NCBI GenBank assembly: GCA_005406025.1
Contig: BGZK01000297.1
Span: 62,001-126,000, forward strand
Reading direction: 5' to 3'
DNA from: Eumeta japonica
Taxonomy: Eukaryota; Arthropoda; Insecta; Lepidoptera; Psychidae
Length of the DNA stretch: 64,000 bases
Each line of letters opens with the position of its first letter. Position 1 is the first letter of the stretch. Both the position numbers and the translations under genes were made by a program. This document shows, piece after piece, positions 24,501 to 39,500 of this stretch. The notes below the pieces were generated by a model. That model worked only from the letters and a program-made list of their open reading frames with translations, was not told the origin of the DNA and did no database searches.

Positions 24501-27500
24501 TGATATTAATTATCATTAGTGATATTAAAATTTTTCTCAAAATTTTGATGATTTATTGTGAATATTATCATCACAGTATTGTCAATATCATAAGGCACAT
24601 ATTTCAAAAATATATACAGTACATCTCTAATAACACAGCTTACAACCAGATCCATAAGGAACAAAAGATCCTGGATATCTCATCTGATGCAGGTTTAAGT
24701 TAGTTTGGCACAAGTTTTGAGAACATAAAAAAAAATATTTTTTATTTGCCATGCTTGCGTTTCCCCGAATAAAATCATGGCTATATAGCATTGGCTCGTC
24801 TTATTTGTTTATCTATAGAAATTGAGAATTCGGACAAGTAAAGAAAACCCTAACATGTTTGGTTATTAATCTTATTTAGCTGCACTGTTCAGAATTACAT
24901 TGAAATTCAACTCAAAGAGAGAAAGAGCAACATTAAAATGGAGCTTGGCCACATTGATAGGCACAATAATAGGATTCCACATCCACAATTTTGTTTATTT
25001 AATGTAAGTTAAAAATTAATTGGTTACTTAGATGATGGTTAAATTTGGAGAGATTCTGGTTCAAGGAAACACTTTTAAGCAACCTCTACCAAGGGCATTT
25101 AACAAATCAGTTATGAGTACAAATTTTGTTTTTTTCGTTTCATTACAAAATTTTTAAAGACTGTGTAAAATGTTTATTAAAATTTGCTTACCCTTCCATA
25201 ACGTTCTGTACTGATTTCATGTAAATATTGCAATCTTTTTCGAGAGAAATTTTCATTTGATGTACCTTAAAACAAACATAGGTATTAAAATTCCAGCCTT
25301 TGTTACACACAAAAACAAGATTTTTTAATAAACACCATATGTTATAAAACTAAAATCACTTTATGGTAAATAATTAAAAAGTATAACATAAGCTAGGTTG
25401 TTATTGAAACTGTAGGTAGTGTTTATTTGTGAAGTGTCAAATATTTAAGTATTAATCATTAAAATATGTTCTATAACTGAAGACCACCTATAGTTTCACA
25501 AATCAGTCACAATTACCTTTGTACTTAATTATATTTCTAAATTTTTTTATAACTTTCACTTATTTTGCCATAGATGTATTTTTCAGTTTTCTCAACTTTT
25601 GCTTTTATATATCACTTTTTCATAACCTACATAAATTGTAATCCTTTAATAGCAAGCACCCACAGAACTCTTTAATACCCACAGAATAATTTATTTACAA
25701 TTTTTGACACAAGAAAAAACAACATAGAATGAATGCTGTGGGAGCTTGCCATGAGTTTGCAAGTCCTCAAAGGTTTTATTACAAAACACATGGACATGGC
25801 CATATTCCGTGAAAAGATGTAAGTTTTGGAGTCGAGTCAATTTTGTGAACTAGCTGTGATAGTGGATTCTTTAGCAATATGCTGGGCATATAAATTAGAA
25901 TCTGTAGTAAGATAATTATGTTATGATAGTAGGGGAGCCCACGATGGTAAATCGGGATTTACTCGAGCGTCATAGAGACCTATTGGGTTGCAAAGCTTAG
26001 ATGATAAAAAGAAAAAAATGTCATATAGTACATATCTTTTCATCGGTGGGGGACGCGGCTATAGATATTAAAAAATGTAAAAAGAAACTGTTGCATGGAC
26101 ATACTCGAGCGCGTCAGATATTGATAGCATCTAAGTCCTACGTATTTATAAAAATGTAAGTATATTAATCTGACTGTTTCCATGGTGGGGGTAGACGTAA
26201 GGGTTGAAAATTAAAAAAAAAAAAATTTTATTGAGCGCGTCCGAATTTCTAAGCGGATGTTAAGTGAACCTAAAAGAAGCTTTGTATAATAATCTGACGA
26301 TTTGGATGTGACGCAAACGCGCGGCCATTATTAGAATGTGCAAAAAATCGCAATTTTGAAATACCTCAAGCGTCAGATTAAGATATATATGATCCATCTG
26401 TACGACCTAGACGTGCTGTCTCTTAATCTGACGATTATCTGGAGGATTCGCCTAATCTGACAATTAAAAATATATAAATTTTATTTTTAAATCGTTGAAC
26501 GTAATTAATTAAAAGCTCAAGAAATAGCATGCAAATAAAAAGCATATGGTTTTTTAAGTAGAATACTTTTATTTATTTCATCCTCAGAGGGGAATACATG
26601 CATCACGCAGCTGCACGCATTAAACTTTATCGATGAATTTTTGTTACTTCGGCTTGTGGAAATCGTCAGATTATATGATTCATCCTTAAATTATTTCCTA
26701 CAAAATAAAAAAAAAATTAGCCACGCTCGAGAATGTCGAAATGACGTGTTTTTTTACAAGTTTGTACACCTCCCACTTCTTTACGTAACTCGCAAATTGT
26801 CAGATTAGTGGTATATACACTTTTTAGCATGTAATTAACTTGCCCTACCTTAATCTGAAGCGCTCGAGAATTTCAAATGATCAATTTTTTTTTACTAATC
26901 TGATTCCTTATCCCAGACGGGCGGCGATATATATGGGGCTCATATTTGCTGGAGGTACTCAACAGGGTACAAGGATGCCTCCTTATGTTAATCTGCCGCG
27001 CTCGAGTAAATCCCGAAATCCCCTCTTGGGCTCCTCTACTATGAGTAATTATATTTAAAAACACTCACTGAACCATTCTGAATATGGTGCAAGTGGGTCC
27101 GCAGGCGCTACGGCGGGCGGCAGCGGCAGAGGTTCGAATTCGATCCTAGACTCCCTGCTGTCGACCCGCTGGCCGAGTCCGGCTTCCTCATCCTCCGTGG
27201 CGATGTAGCCAAGCGCGTTGTTGTTGGCGATGTTCTGCATCTCGCGTAGAGATATGGGGCCGTTGTTGTTGTTCTCGACGACGGGCGCCACCACCACGGC
27301 CTCCGAGAAGCCCGAGTCCGGCGGCTGGGAACGCCGCGACGCCCCATCGTGCAGGTTGCTTACGCTCGCGGAGAACAACTGGAATATTAAGATAGCCTCT
27401 TATATTTTGTTGATTAACAATATGTAGGTATTTATCAAAATTTTAGCCAATGAATTGAATTTCCTGTTGATCGATAAATATACTTTGAATATGCAATAGT

Positions 27501-30500
27501 ATTAAATGAATAAAATAATTCTTGACATGTACTCATTTAATACTAACTGTGGTAAATATTTGAATCGTTATTTGTTTGTCCCAAACAAATGTTATCAAAT
27601 ATATGAACCAAGCCAAAACACATTTGTTACAAACCTTTTAAAAATAGCTTGTGTATGTTATAAACATATAGAAAAATAGCTCAATGATTTTTTTATGATT
27701 ATGATATATGCAAATAATTTTCAATAATGCAAAATATTGCTTTACAGGCAACTACCATCTTTCCTTATCAAGACAATAAAGTATGTAAATAATATACCAA
27801 ATACTTGGAAAATATTAGATTGCCTAACCAAAAGTAATTGTATACTATTTTTTTTTTTTTCATAGTATTCTATTATTTTTGTATTCTATCCGGACCTTGA
27901 ATAATTATCGCTGTTTCTTTTACAAAATAAAAGCTTTATTTAAATTATAAGGAACATAAACATTTCATTCAAAGTATTGCCCTTCACTAGCGACTACTTT
28001 CTCCCATCTTTCTGACAGTATATGAACTCCGCGTCGGAAAAACGACATGTCTTTTTAAGCTATCCAAGAATCAATCCATTTTTCAGCTTCTTCATAAGAA
28101 TGGAAGCGCTGGTCAGCTAGGCCATGTGTTATCAAACGGAATAGGTGAAAATCACAAGGGTCTATATCAGGTGAATACAGCGGGTGGGGTAGAACTTTCC
28201 ATTGAAGTTTCCAAGTAGGTTTTCACTGGTTTTGCAACATAAGGCCGAGCGTTGTCATGTAGCAAAATCACTTTGCCGTGTTTCTGCTTGTATAGCAGCT
28301 GTTTTTCTTATAAAGATCGACTTAAATCCATCAATTGAAGTTGATAGCGATCCCCCATGATAATCTTATTGGTTTGAGCAGTTCATAATTAATTACGCTC
28401 CTGCTGATCCCACCAAACACAGAGAAGAAGCTTCGAACCATGGATATTTGGTTTTGCAAATAATGTTGATGCATGGCCGGGCTTACCCCACGATTTTCCA
28501 CGCTTTGGATTATAGTAGTGTATTCACTTTTCATCGCCAGTCACGATGCGGTACAAAAAACCTTTTCTTTTCTGCTGTTGAAGCAGTAGTTCACACGTGA
28601 GAAAACGCTTTTCGATGTCTCTCGGCGTCAATTTATATGGCTCCCAATGTCCTTGCTTCCGGATCATTCCTACAACTTTTGAACAACATTTTGAAACAAT
28701 TGACTCATCTACTTGTAATGTTTTCCAAGTTCTGTTAGCATCTGACATCGGTCTTGATCGAGTAATTCTTCCAACTTTTCGTCTTCAAATTTTTTCAGTG
28801 TTCCAGAGCATTCTTTATCCTCAACTTTAAAATCGTTATTTTTGAAGTGTCGAAACCGACCATGTCGTATCCGACAAAGCATTGTCACCATAAGTCACAG
28901 CAAGAATTATATGTGCTTCAGTTGCAGATTTCTTTTGAATAAAGTAGTACAATGAAATTCCCCACAAATACACTTTATTTTGCACAAAAGTAGACATTTT
29001 CAGAACTAAGAAAAAACTACTTTGTTTACACTAAAGTGAACTACCATATACTGAAATTTTAGGTTAGATATACTACTGGCTTTCAAGTGTGTTACTATTC
29101 GAAATTCCACGAACGGGGTATTGCTACTGCCATCTCTGAAGAAACAGTGCAAACTTATTCAAGGTCCCAACATAATTTTTTTTTAAAGTTGTCATCAAAG
29201 ATGTTTTTTTAGTTTGTTATGTTTGAAAACAAGTTTTACATATCTTTCTTTTTTTATATACGATATATTTTTCTTATGCACTGTTCCATTACCAATCAAA
29301 TTAAAGATTATTAAAAAATATATTCCACTAATAAAAGATTGAATAAAGGAGAAGATAAAATAATAATAATATTACATAATAATTTGGAAGATAAAATTGA
29401 AATATTCAATGTTTAGTAATTATCTTTTGAACAAGGATTCATCAGTTATTATATGTATTTATCATGTGTGATCAAAATTCAGAAAAAAAATAATTTACAT
29501 AATAGTATTTTATTACGAGAAGGTTTTAGTACAGTATGACTAGATAGGATTTGTAGCTTTTCATGTAATTTTCTTTAACTAATTAGCATCCATAAATTCA
29601 ATTTAATATAATTCATAGCATTGTTCTTTACATCTTATTATTCATTTCAATAAATATAATTACATCATGCAACTTTCTCTTCCAAATAAAAGATTTTTTA
29701 TATATATATAACATGATAATGCAACATTCTGGTTAAACAATCTAATCATGCAATCAATATGATTCCACAATAATTTGTAAACTACTTTTATTTGCATTTT
29801 ATATTGTTATGCCATATGTTTAAAAATCACAATTCACATATACCATAAAAAATTATATTAATACATCATTATTTATTAGATGGATCATTAATCAGAATTT
29901 ATAGATTTATATATACATATATAAATTTTGTAGTCGTATAAAGTATGAATTTTGTCTTGAATTATTTCTAGGACATTTAAAAAAATACATCAATAAATAA
30001 CAAAATATTCCTTCACCAATATGATAATTCTGATGATTGACTTTCACAAGGACAACACAACAATAAAAGTACAATTCAAATAGTTAACTACCTGACTTTC
30101 AGCTCCTTGGCTTGACTGAAGAAAAAAAAAGACATGTTTTAATTAATTTTAACCACCATTTGCATAAAAATCTACAAATATAATTTTTGCTATAACTTCT
30201 CGATGGATCATAATATTTTTAATAAAATTTGTGGCATTTATAGTATGGCTCTTTTTTGACATGAATACGTCTTTAAATTTGCTTCCATTGTGGGAGGCAA
30301 TTCAGAAAACTGATGATAAACAAAATCAAGGATACAATTTGATGCTGCAGGTACATATCTATCGCCTACATACAAAATTCAATTACATTAAAGATACATT
30401 TAGCAGCAACTAGGGCATGTTTTATTACTACGTTTATAGTTACATGAAATCCTTAGATTCTACAGTATTCAAAAATAATTATACATACAATTCCCTCACA

Positions 30501-33500
30501 TAAAATATTAGACTTGTTAAAAAGGTTTTTGCATTCAATGAGTAAAAAGTTGCAGAAAAATCTCTAAGAAATTCAATACACTTTGAAGTTTTATTACAAA
30601 AAGGGAAAAATAGGACACAAATTGCGTAAGAGTAGCACAAAACTGTTTCAAGCATTTTCAGTTCCGCAATTTTGAATTCAAAGATGAACCTCACTCTAGC
30701 TGACCTATTACAGATAAAATCGAAGCCATTTTAGAAGTAGACCAAGATTGGTGTATTACTTCTAACAACATAGCTGAAGAGCTGGATCTTAACCATAAAA
30801 CAATTTGGCCCAATTTGAAAAAAGCTGGATATCAAAAAAGCTCGATGTTTGGGTCCCACACGAGTTCACTGAAAGAAATCTGATGAATTGTTTACTCATT
30901 TGCGATTCTCTATTGAAATGTAATGAAACCGAACCATTTTCGAAAAGATTGATCACTGGTGCTGAAAAATGGATTACCTACGACAAGAACCCACGAAAAA
31001 GATCATAGTAAAAAGACAAGCAAGCTCCACAGACTATAGCAAAACCTGAATTAATTAAGAATAAATTGATGTTATGTGTTTGGTGGGATTGGAAGGGCAT
31101 TATACATTGAGCTTTTACCACCGGGGAAAACCATCAATTCGGATTTCTACTGCCAATAACTGATGAGAATCTAGCAAGAAGTATGGAAAAAACGGCCAGA
31201 GTCAATCAACAAAAAATGTGTAATTTTTCACCAAGATAATGCCAGACCATACACATCTTCAGCCATTCAGCAAATATTGAGTTTGCTTGGGAAGTGTTAA
31301 TGCATCCACCACATAGTCCTGACCTTGCACCCTCAGATTTACATCTGTTTCATTCTCTTCAGAATTCTTTAGGCAGTGTTAGGTTAACATCCAGAGGGGA
31401 CCGTTAAAACTAATTGTCACAGTTTTTTGATCAGATGTCCCAAAATTTCTACAGCAATGGGATTATGTAGCTAAGTACAAAATGACAACAAATTGTTAAA
31501 CAAAATGGCATATATATAAAATATGATAAAAATTATCCTGACTTTGTATATAAAATAGGAAAAAACTTTTACCCCGACTTTATGTACAGGTATACAAGTA
31601 AAATACACAGTCGTATCCACAACACAGCAAAACCCCGATTTTTTTACTGTACAATTTAAAATGTTATGTAATAATGAAACAATTAAAAATCAAGCAATTA
31701 AAAAACAGGTATTTAATGTTTTGATAGCAGTCCTGAGTGATATTGATGCTAAGACATAAATTTGAAATTCGGACAGGGAGATAGTTTCATGTTGTAGCCA
31801 CCATTTAGAGGATATTCTTCGAAACTCAACCTCCAAGGAGGCAAAAGTGTGGCAAAGTCTGTATAGGCAATAATTCCTTTACTGGTGAAATAATTGAAAT
31901 TTGGCACAAAGCTTATTGACACAATTTATGTAAAACATTAATTAAACCATTTTTATATTTTAATCAACAAGAGTGTGAAAAGGGGTGAAAATGTTTATAT
32001 GGACTGGTTTGAATTTCTTTTTGTATAAAAATTGCTTTACATATGAAAAACATTTAATGATAATATTCTTCAACAAGTTATAAAGAAAGGGCTTGTCTGC
32101 TATTAAAACTAAAAATAGTTTATGTTTTTTGGTTGTTTATCGTCCAGCGTATCGATATCATATACAGACTATTATTTGTGCAATCACTGTGTAGAAATTT
32201 TCATACATACATACAAAAAGACAACAATTTTAAAAATCGTAGATTTGGGGTCAGTGAGTCAGAAAACGAATATTTATCACAAAGTTTGACAAAAAAAAAA
32301 TACATGTACAGATAGAACCTACAGATTTTTACAGTAGTAAGGATGTAGATAATTAATGCTCAGTTAATTTCAGCTCATGTCTGGTTATTTATAGAAAACT
32401 GAAAAACGTATACAATAGGTAGATCCGATTGTCGCGTCGGCGCAGCGGTAGGTGGCGCGGACGGGTGCGGACCGTGAGAACCGTGCCGTCGTCGTCAAAT
32501 CAATGATGTGAATCTTTTTTGTGCTGGCCCCAGCGCCAATAGCATCCCGTAATGGCGTCGACAACTATACTACTGTAATAGGTGGATGAAGAACGGCGTA
32601 ATAACGTTATAGAGGTAGACACGTGATTATTATTGCATTACTTTTGCGTACACTTTTGTAGAGTTCCCTACAAAAAAAAATTAAATTATAGTGATGATAT
32701 AAGTTATGATCGTTCGCAATTCATCGGCACTTAAAACGACACACAAGGACAACTGGCATTTGTTAGGAACAAGAACATAGCGGGTCATGAACCAGCACTC
32801 AATTCGCCGATCGCAAACCCGCATTCAATTCCAATCCCATTTTGATATCTGATCTCAGTGCCAATTCTGGTTCTCCCTTTTATATGATAGTTAGTAAAAA
32901 GCAATGGATATAAAAAAATCGAGGAATTCGTTCTACGATCATGCAAACGAAGCCGCGGGAAAAGTTAGTGGCATATATAAATAAAACATAACTTAAGGTA
33001 AAGGCCGCTATGACTACTAACACATCCAAAAAATTGTAAATTTATATTTTTAGCAATTTTTCCTTGAAGTACAACGCATGAAACTCAGCCGCTCTGAAAT
33101 GCCTCCAATTGATGTAATGCGAAGGTTTAAGACTCCCCGACCCATTCTTCAACCCCGCGCACTAATTTTACGCCATTGCGACGTTTTCGTGACTTAACGT
33201 CACAGCAGCAGGGTTTCGTGCGTTATATTGTACGTAACGTTTTCAATTACACATACAAGATAATTAAAGTATAGAATGGTTGGATTAGGTAAGGTGGGAG
33301 GGGAGGGTGTAGAAGGGGGCAAAGGTGGGAGAAAGCAAGTTTGATTTGCAAGAACTTTAAAAAAATACAATGAATCGATTTCAAATATCCTTTTACAATT
33401 ACATAAGTATAAGCATATTTTTTCAGATGAACATAAATCACGACCGGGATCAAAGATTGGAAATCGAACTAGGGAACGCGACTTACAACGCGGATCGGAA

Positions 33501-36500
33501 TCGAATCGGTAATAGAGAACAGCGTTTGGAATCGACGTCTGACATGATCTATAGAAGAGATTACGCATGCGTAGCCGCGGACGGGTGTTAATCATGAAAG
33601 CGCTAAACGAGAACATTTTCAAAGGTTGCATCGCGAACAGTGCACGCACAGTTATTAAATTATCACACGAAATAATAACGTAAACACGCGAACACCACAT
33701 AATAACGTCTGTTCCGTTTTGCGTAATAGAAAGCTTCGAATACGAGTTTCATGTCGTGATATCGTATGTCGCTCACGCGGCATAACGAATTCCATCTCTT
33801 TCTACACGGATTTCACCACGTCACGTCCGCGTTTCTTTGTAACCCCTGTCTTAATCCACACTCCAGGTCAGCACCGATTGTGGATTCGACTTCACTCTCC
33901 TTACTCATTTCGACAGCGATAGTTCTTCTCAATCTCGATACGAATCCGTCCTCGGTTGCTACCCCGTTTCGATTGAACTCTCACCTTGTGCCCGCCCGGG
34001 AACTAGTGTTTTCATTTTATTGCCACACTTAAATAATCAAGATTTATATCTAAAACAAGGCAGGTGTTGCGTTGAAGGTCGACTGTGTGAAGCCGCAGGC
34101 GGTGTTCGATTTTGGAACCTAATTAATAAATAAATACCCTTATCAAAGTCGACGCCTCACAAATGAATACCGCCTACTAATTTATAATTCAGTACCTAAG
34201 CATTATGTTCCAATGAAACACCTATCTTGTTTTATATTTATCAGTTACTTTTTAGGTTTCCGCACGGAAACTATTACTAAGCCGATGCCAGCCGTCTATC
34301 TGCTGTGCTACTTTTAAGACATAGTTAAAAGAAGTATAATAGACACACGCAGATAAAATTTTCACGGAAAACATATTTGTTACGATGTTTTTATATAAAT
34401 TTATATAAAAAAAAAGAATGCCCATACAAGTGTTTTCTTTTCATTTCAACTTTTTTCTTATTTTTGGTCTATCGTAAAAACTGTAATAGCTATAAACATT
34501 GAACTTAGTAGTCTAAGATCCGGCATTAGAAAAATGTACCTTCATCTGTTGATTGAATCAAATAATATTTTTAAAAGCAGATAACGTTATAAATATATGA
34601 GAACAATGTCAGCGACGGTAACCCTCCTGCTATTAAATTTAATTTATTATTAGAGCAATAATAATCCTTCACAGGCACTAAATTTTTTAAGAATTTTGTA
34701 CGGAAATTTAACAAATAAACCATAGGAAAAAAAAGGCGTTTTTCTATAGTGTGTAATAGCATAATTAAATAAACGCAATAATAATATTATTACGTTTATT
34801 ATAATTAAGCGTAAACACGGTCACCAGAAAACATTTTAGTCAAATGTATTTTTGGAGCCAGAAATCAAGTATCTTATCTTCGCCCGCACGTACGACGATT
34901 AATTCATTTATTCTCTGCGATTGCTTTAGCTGATTCATCGGCGGGCCGACCGACGGACACTCCGCAGTTTTTATGAATGAAACTCGGCGCGATGTTTATC
35001 TTATCTATGTCATTGTTTAGTTCGGCCATAAACTGTAATTACTGTAGCTTGAGAACGTTTTTAATCGTTTTAAACTCGCAAACCTTAAAAACATAGTTTT
35101 ACCGTGATTAGTTTAAGATCTTGCTACTTTTAGATGCTTTAGTTTCATAACTATTAACTATACAAAAATCAGTTTGAATTTCTAATAGGAAAATCCATGC
35201 TGCACTGTCACTTTTGAGACGTATTTAAGGCGTGTGGAAAAACTCCACGGTGCTAGAGCATCTTCTACCTATCCTATCGAAGGCTTATTAGTTGCTATCG
35301 TGTTATTTGCAAATGATACGTATTTTGTATTTAAGGTTAATAGGCAGAAACTGAATCTCCTTATATTAAATACGTACTTTTCGGGATCTCGATCTAGTTC
35401 AAAGCAAGCTTAGCTCAGCTTTATTTGCAGTCAGTTAAGAAAATTTACCGATGAACAAACAGCAAGACTTGTGTACTTCGCTACTTCCATAGTATTATCG
35501 CTTATGAACTGTTATTGTAGGGAAACATCGTAAATATTAAAACAATAATTATATTAAACAAAGGGCAATTCGAGCCACATGTAACATAAAACCAGAACCG
35601 ATTTACGAGCAATCTTTAAAACAATTAAAAATTCTAAAACTAGCTATCACGTTTATGAAAATTAATATACATTCGTAAAAACAACAATGATTTTCTAAAC
35701 AGTAGTCTTGTCCCTTTGAGAATACTAAAAAGAACCATAAAATTTCTGTTGTAACGCAACTGTATATGATTTTATAAAAAAAAAAACATCCGTAAGAAAT
35801 ATTAAAACTAGAAAATTAAGTTTTAAAAATGTATTAAAAAGTAGCCTACGAGGAAATCTTACTATTGCATCAATTAGTAGACAAATGATGTATACGCATG
35901 GCAATTGTAGAGAAGAAAAAAAATTAGCAGGGGTAACTTTCTTTTCGGTCTGGACCAGTCGTTCATGATAATATTGAATATGATAATTAGCACGTCCAAA
36001 AACGTGTTTTATAACATTTTATTGTAAATGTAAAAATAATTGTTGTTATACAGTATTCATAAATATAACATCTCGTCCATAAGTGAGCAGACATTATTCT
36101 TTCCTCTTATGCTAATATTTCAGTGTTCTGTATTTTATAATTTAAAACTGCAGTAACCTTCCAACTGTCTAAGTATTTAAGCCGGTAAAATGTGTACTTT
36201 TAAAATCAACATTAGAAATTGTCATATATATGACTACATTTAGTGGCAGCTCATTGCCTTGCGGTTTTAGGATACAGCGATAAGATTGACTTTTAATGAT
36301 GAAATAAAGATTGTAAAAAACTAGAAATGATTAACATTTACATCAAGCACATCCAAATATTCACAATATAACATGTAAAGAGTTCTATGTTAACTGTAGA
36401 TTATAATGATATATTAACTACAAAAATGAGGCCGTAAACAATAAGCCGCGTTTGAAATATATAAAAAATATTAACAGCGAAATAAAAAATTAAAATGTAT

Positions 36501-39500
36501 CAAGATTTGATTAGATTTATAAAAAAAGGAATAAAATTAACACTTTTGTTTTTTAAAAATGGAAAAGATTTAATTGGGCGCGGTTAAGTATCTGTGCTTG
36601 AAAACTTTCATTACACAAGAGTTAATCAAGATTCACAGGATACTTTAGGAGCAGATACTCTACCGTATTCTACAGTTGCCCGTTGGTGCGCCCAATTTAA
36701 ACGTGGAAGAACGTCCACCAAAGACGACCCGCTCGGGTCGCTCGACAACGGCAATGATCGAAGAAATGTTATAAGAAGAAGAAATTTTATAGCCGAAGAA
36801 ACAAATATTTCGACTGGTAATACGCAAAGAACGTTTGGGAATGAAAAAAGTATCCGCGCTAGGTCCCCAGAATGCTTACCGATGCACAAAAAACAAACCA
36901 GGCTGAATATTTCTCCAGTTTGTTCGGAACTGTTGTATGATCCTGATAGTTTTTTTGCTCCATTTACAACCATGGATGAAACGTTGCTTCACCATTACGA
37001 TTTAGAAACAAAATTATAGTCTATGGCTTGAAAAAGACATCATCTTCAACCTCCAAGAAGTTTAAGGCGAGTTGTTCTTTCGGAAGATCATGGTCATGAT
37101 AGAGTATCTCGACCGTGGAACTATTGTTACGGGATTTTTGTACGCAGAATAAATAAAAATATTACATAACGAAACTCGAAAGAAAGAGCGAGGCAAGTTA
37201 GCAAAAATTGTTTTGTTCCATAAGATGCCTGCCTCGGCTTACGGGTCCGCCGCTGCTATGGCTGCAATTCGAAATGCTGGTTCGAAATACTTGAGCATCC
37301 TCCACATTCACCCGACATTGACACTAGTGATTTCTATCTATTTCTATTCGTTCAGGATGGTTTTTTAAGAAAGGAATTTTCAAACTTAGAAAAAATCCCA
37401 AGTGTGTTATGCTAAAAGACGACCATGTCGAAAAATAAAGTAACATTTAAGAAAAGTCACCGACAACATACTCATTCTCAACTTTTATGAACGCCCCTCG
37501 TACAGACATACCGATGTGAAAAATTTCTTTCGACTTAATTCTATGCCAATTGAGAAACGAAATAAATAAGACGATTTCGCGTAATCGATGTAATTGAGAG
37601 CCCATTCCTATCGCAACGCGCATTATTCGTGCAATTATTATAATAAAAGATTCAGACGCCGAAATAGTCGGGTGAATGACGCCGGCGCCGACACGCGGCC
37701 GGGAGCACTGCCAAACAATTACATGCGAAACCCGCGACAGGTACCTACCTAAACACTTAGTTTCGTCTACCCACCTACCACTTACCTCCCTCTGTTCGAA
37801 TAGAGATCCTAAATATAGAAATACCACTGTATATACCTATATTCTAAATACTGCTTTGTGCAAATAGAAATACTAAATATTTGAATCTTGTCCTCTTATA
37901 GTGTTCCACGATTATTATTATAAATAATAATATATATACCTAAAAGAGTAGTGGTGGCCCGGTTTTAAAAGTGTTACCTACATCAAAAGGCACTAGATTC
38001 AAATCCTAACCATGGCTAAAGTATGATGAGTCGAATGAGTTTTTAACTTAAGTCAAACTAGGTACCTCGCTTGTACCTCAGGCAGCGCGTACAGCCAACT
38101 ACCATTACCAACCAGCTACAATTGCTTGTAACAACAATGTTACAAGCAATTCCCAACACGTAAAGGTCTTAAGGTTCAGATCCCCTCAATCTAAAATAAT
38201 TGAAGAATGAGGGGCACAAATTTAGATTATGGGAGGGTATGCGTCAGCAGTAAGTTGATTAAAATTTAACACAAGCAATACACACTGCAAAAAAAAATAG
38301 ACACCATACCATATCTCACAAAAGAAATATGGCCACGCGTAATACCTTTCATGGAAAAAACCTAAAAGTAAATTTAAATTTTATTAACCTTATTTTTCAT
38401 ATGCGAAAGTGTACCTTTTAGATCAGTTTTGTTGGCTTAATGATGCGAGAAATTATTATAAATTTTTTTGTAAACAGGTGCACTTAGCTTGATTATAAAT
38501 AGAGGCAAGAGGCATAGAACACATTTTTCGTTGTTTTAAATTGTGCAACTTTGGTGTGATCAAATCGCAACTTTCAGGAAAACGAGCTAGAAATAAAGGT
38601 ATTAAGAGGAAACTCAATTATGACACATAAGCTGTACCGAGCAGCGTATGGCCGAGATAACACCGCAGGCTATACTAAGAGAAGAGACATAATTATCAAC
38701 GACGAAATATTCAAAAATAGTTAGTAAAGTAACAAATCCCATAACATATTTAAAAATTTGTTCATAATAATAATAGCGTATCATCTAAATGGTAAATGAC
38801 AATGTATGATGTGATCTGGCCGTTAAGTGCTGCATACCAATTAAAACGCATCGGGTGGACCTCTCGACAATAGACGACTTCGTAGACGTGTTTTTAATTC
38901 ATTGATCTATAAATAAGAGAATTTGCACAGTGCCACGCTCAAAAATGGTCACAGTAAATGAATGCGAAAACAGATAGTTTAGCATTCATTGCATTAATGT
39001 AATTATGTTGTAACTTTCGTTACAACGTCCAAATATTCTTTTAAAAATAACATGTAAAAAGCTATGAAAAAAAGATGGTATTTCTTATTTTCGATACGCA
39101 AAATTTAGTTTATTTATCATAGGTGCTCAATCGCGTATTATAATGAGTATTCGATGAGTATTTTGTATTTTTTTATTTAAAATACCATCAAAAGCCGAGA
39201 TGTAAACCGACTTAAAAGAAATAGATTAAAGAAACGCCGTTCTCATATTTCTTGCGTTGTCACATTATTTGGTCGCTTATCCATGGAGACTCTCTTCTTA
39301 TACTAATGGAGTCGCCTTTTTTATTATTTGTTTTATATTTATATAAATCTTAAAATTACCTCTAAAGGGAAATCATAGAATAATTAAATCTATTCAAAAA
39401 TATGTTTATTATATTTGAATTAGTTTTATAACAAATTACGTATGTATAAGTATTATGTTCATCAAAATATGTTAATGTTCAACGAATAGTCAACTTATTA

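Noticed and set aside
27108..27347. Separate gene in an overlapping frame of exon 4
   Set aside because: Arg/Pro/Ser-rich shadow of a GC-rich exon whose true frame fits both splice phases.
33200..34032. Protein-coding genes in the 33-34 kb segment
   Set aside because: Overlapping short frames on both strands partly cover repeats and show no recognisable product.
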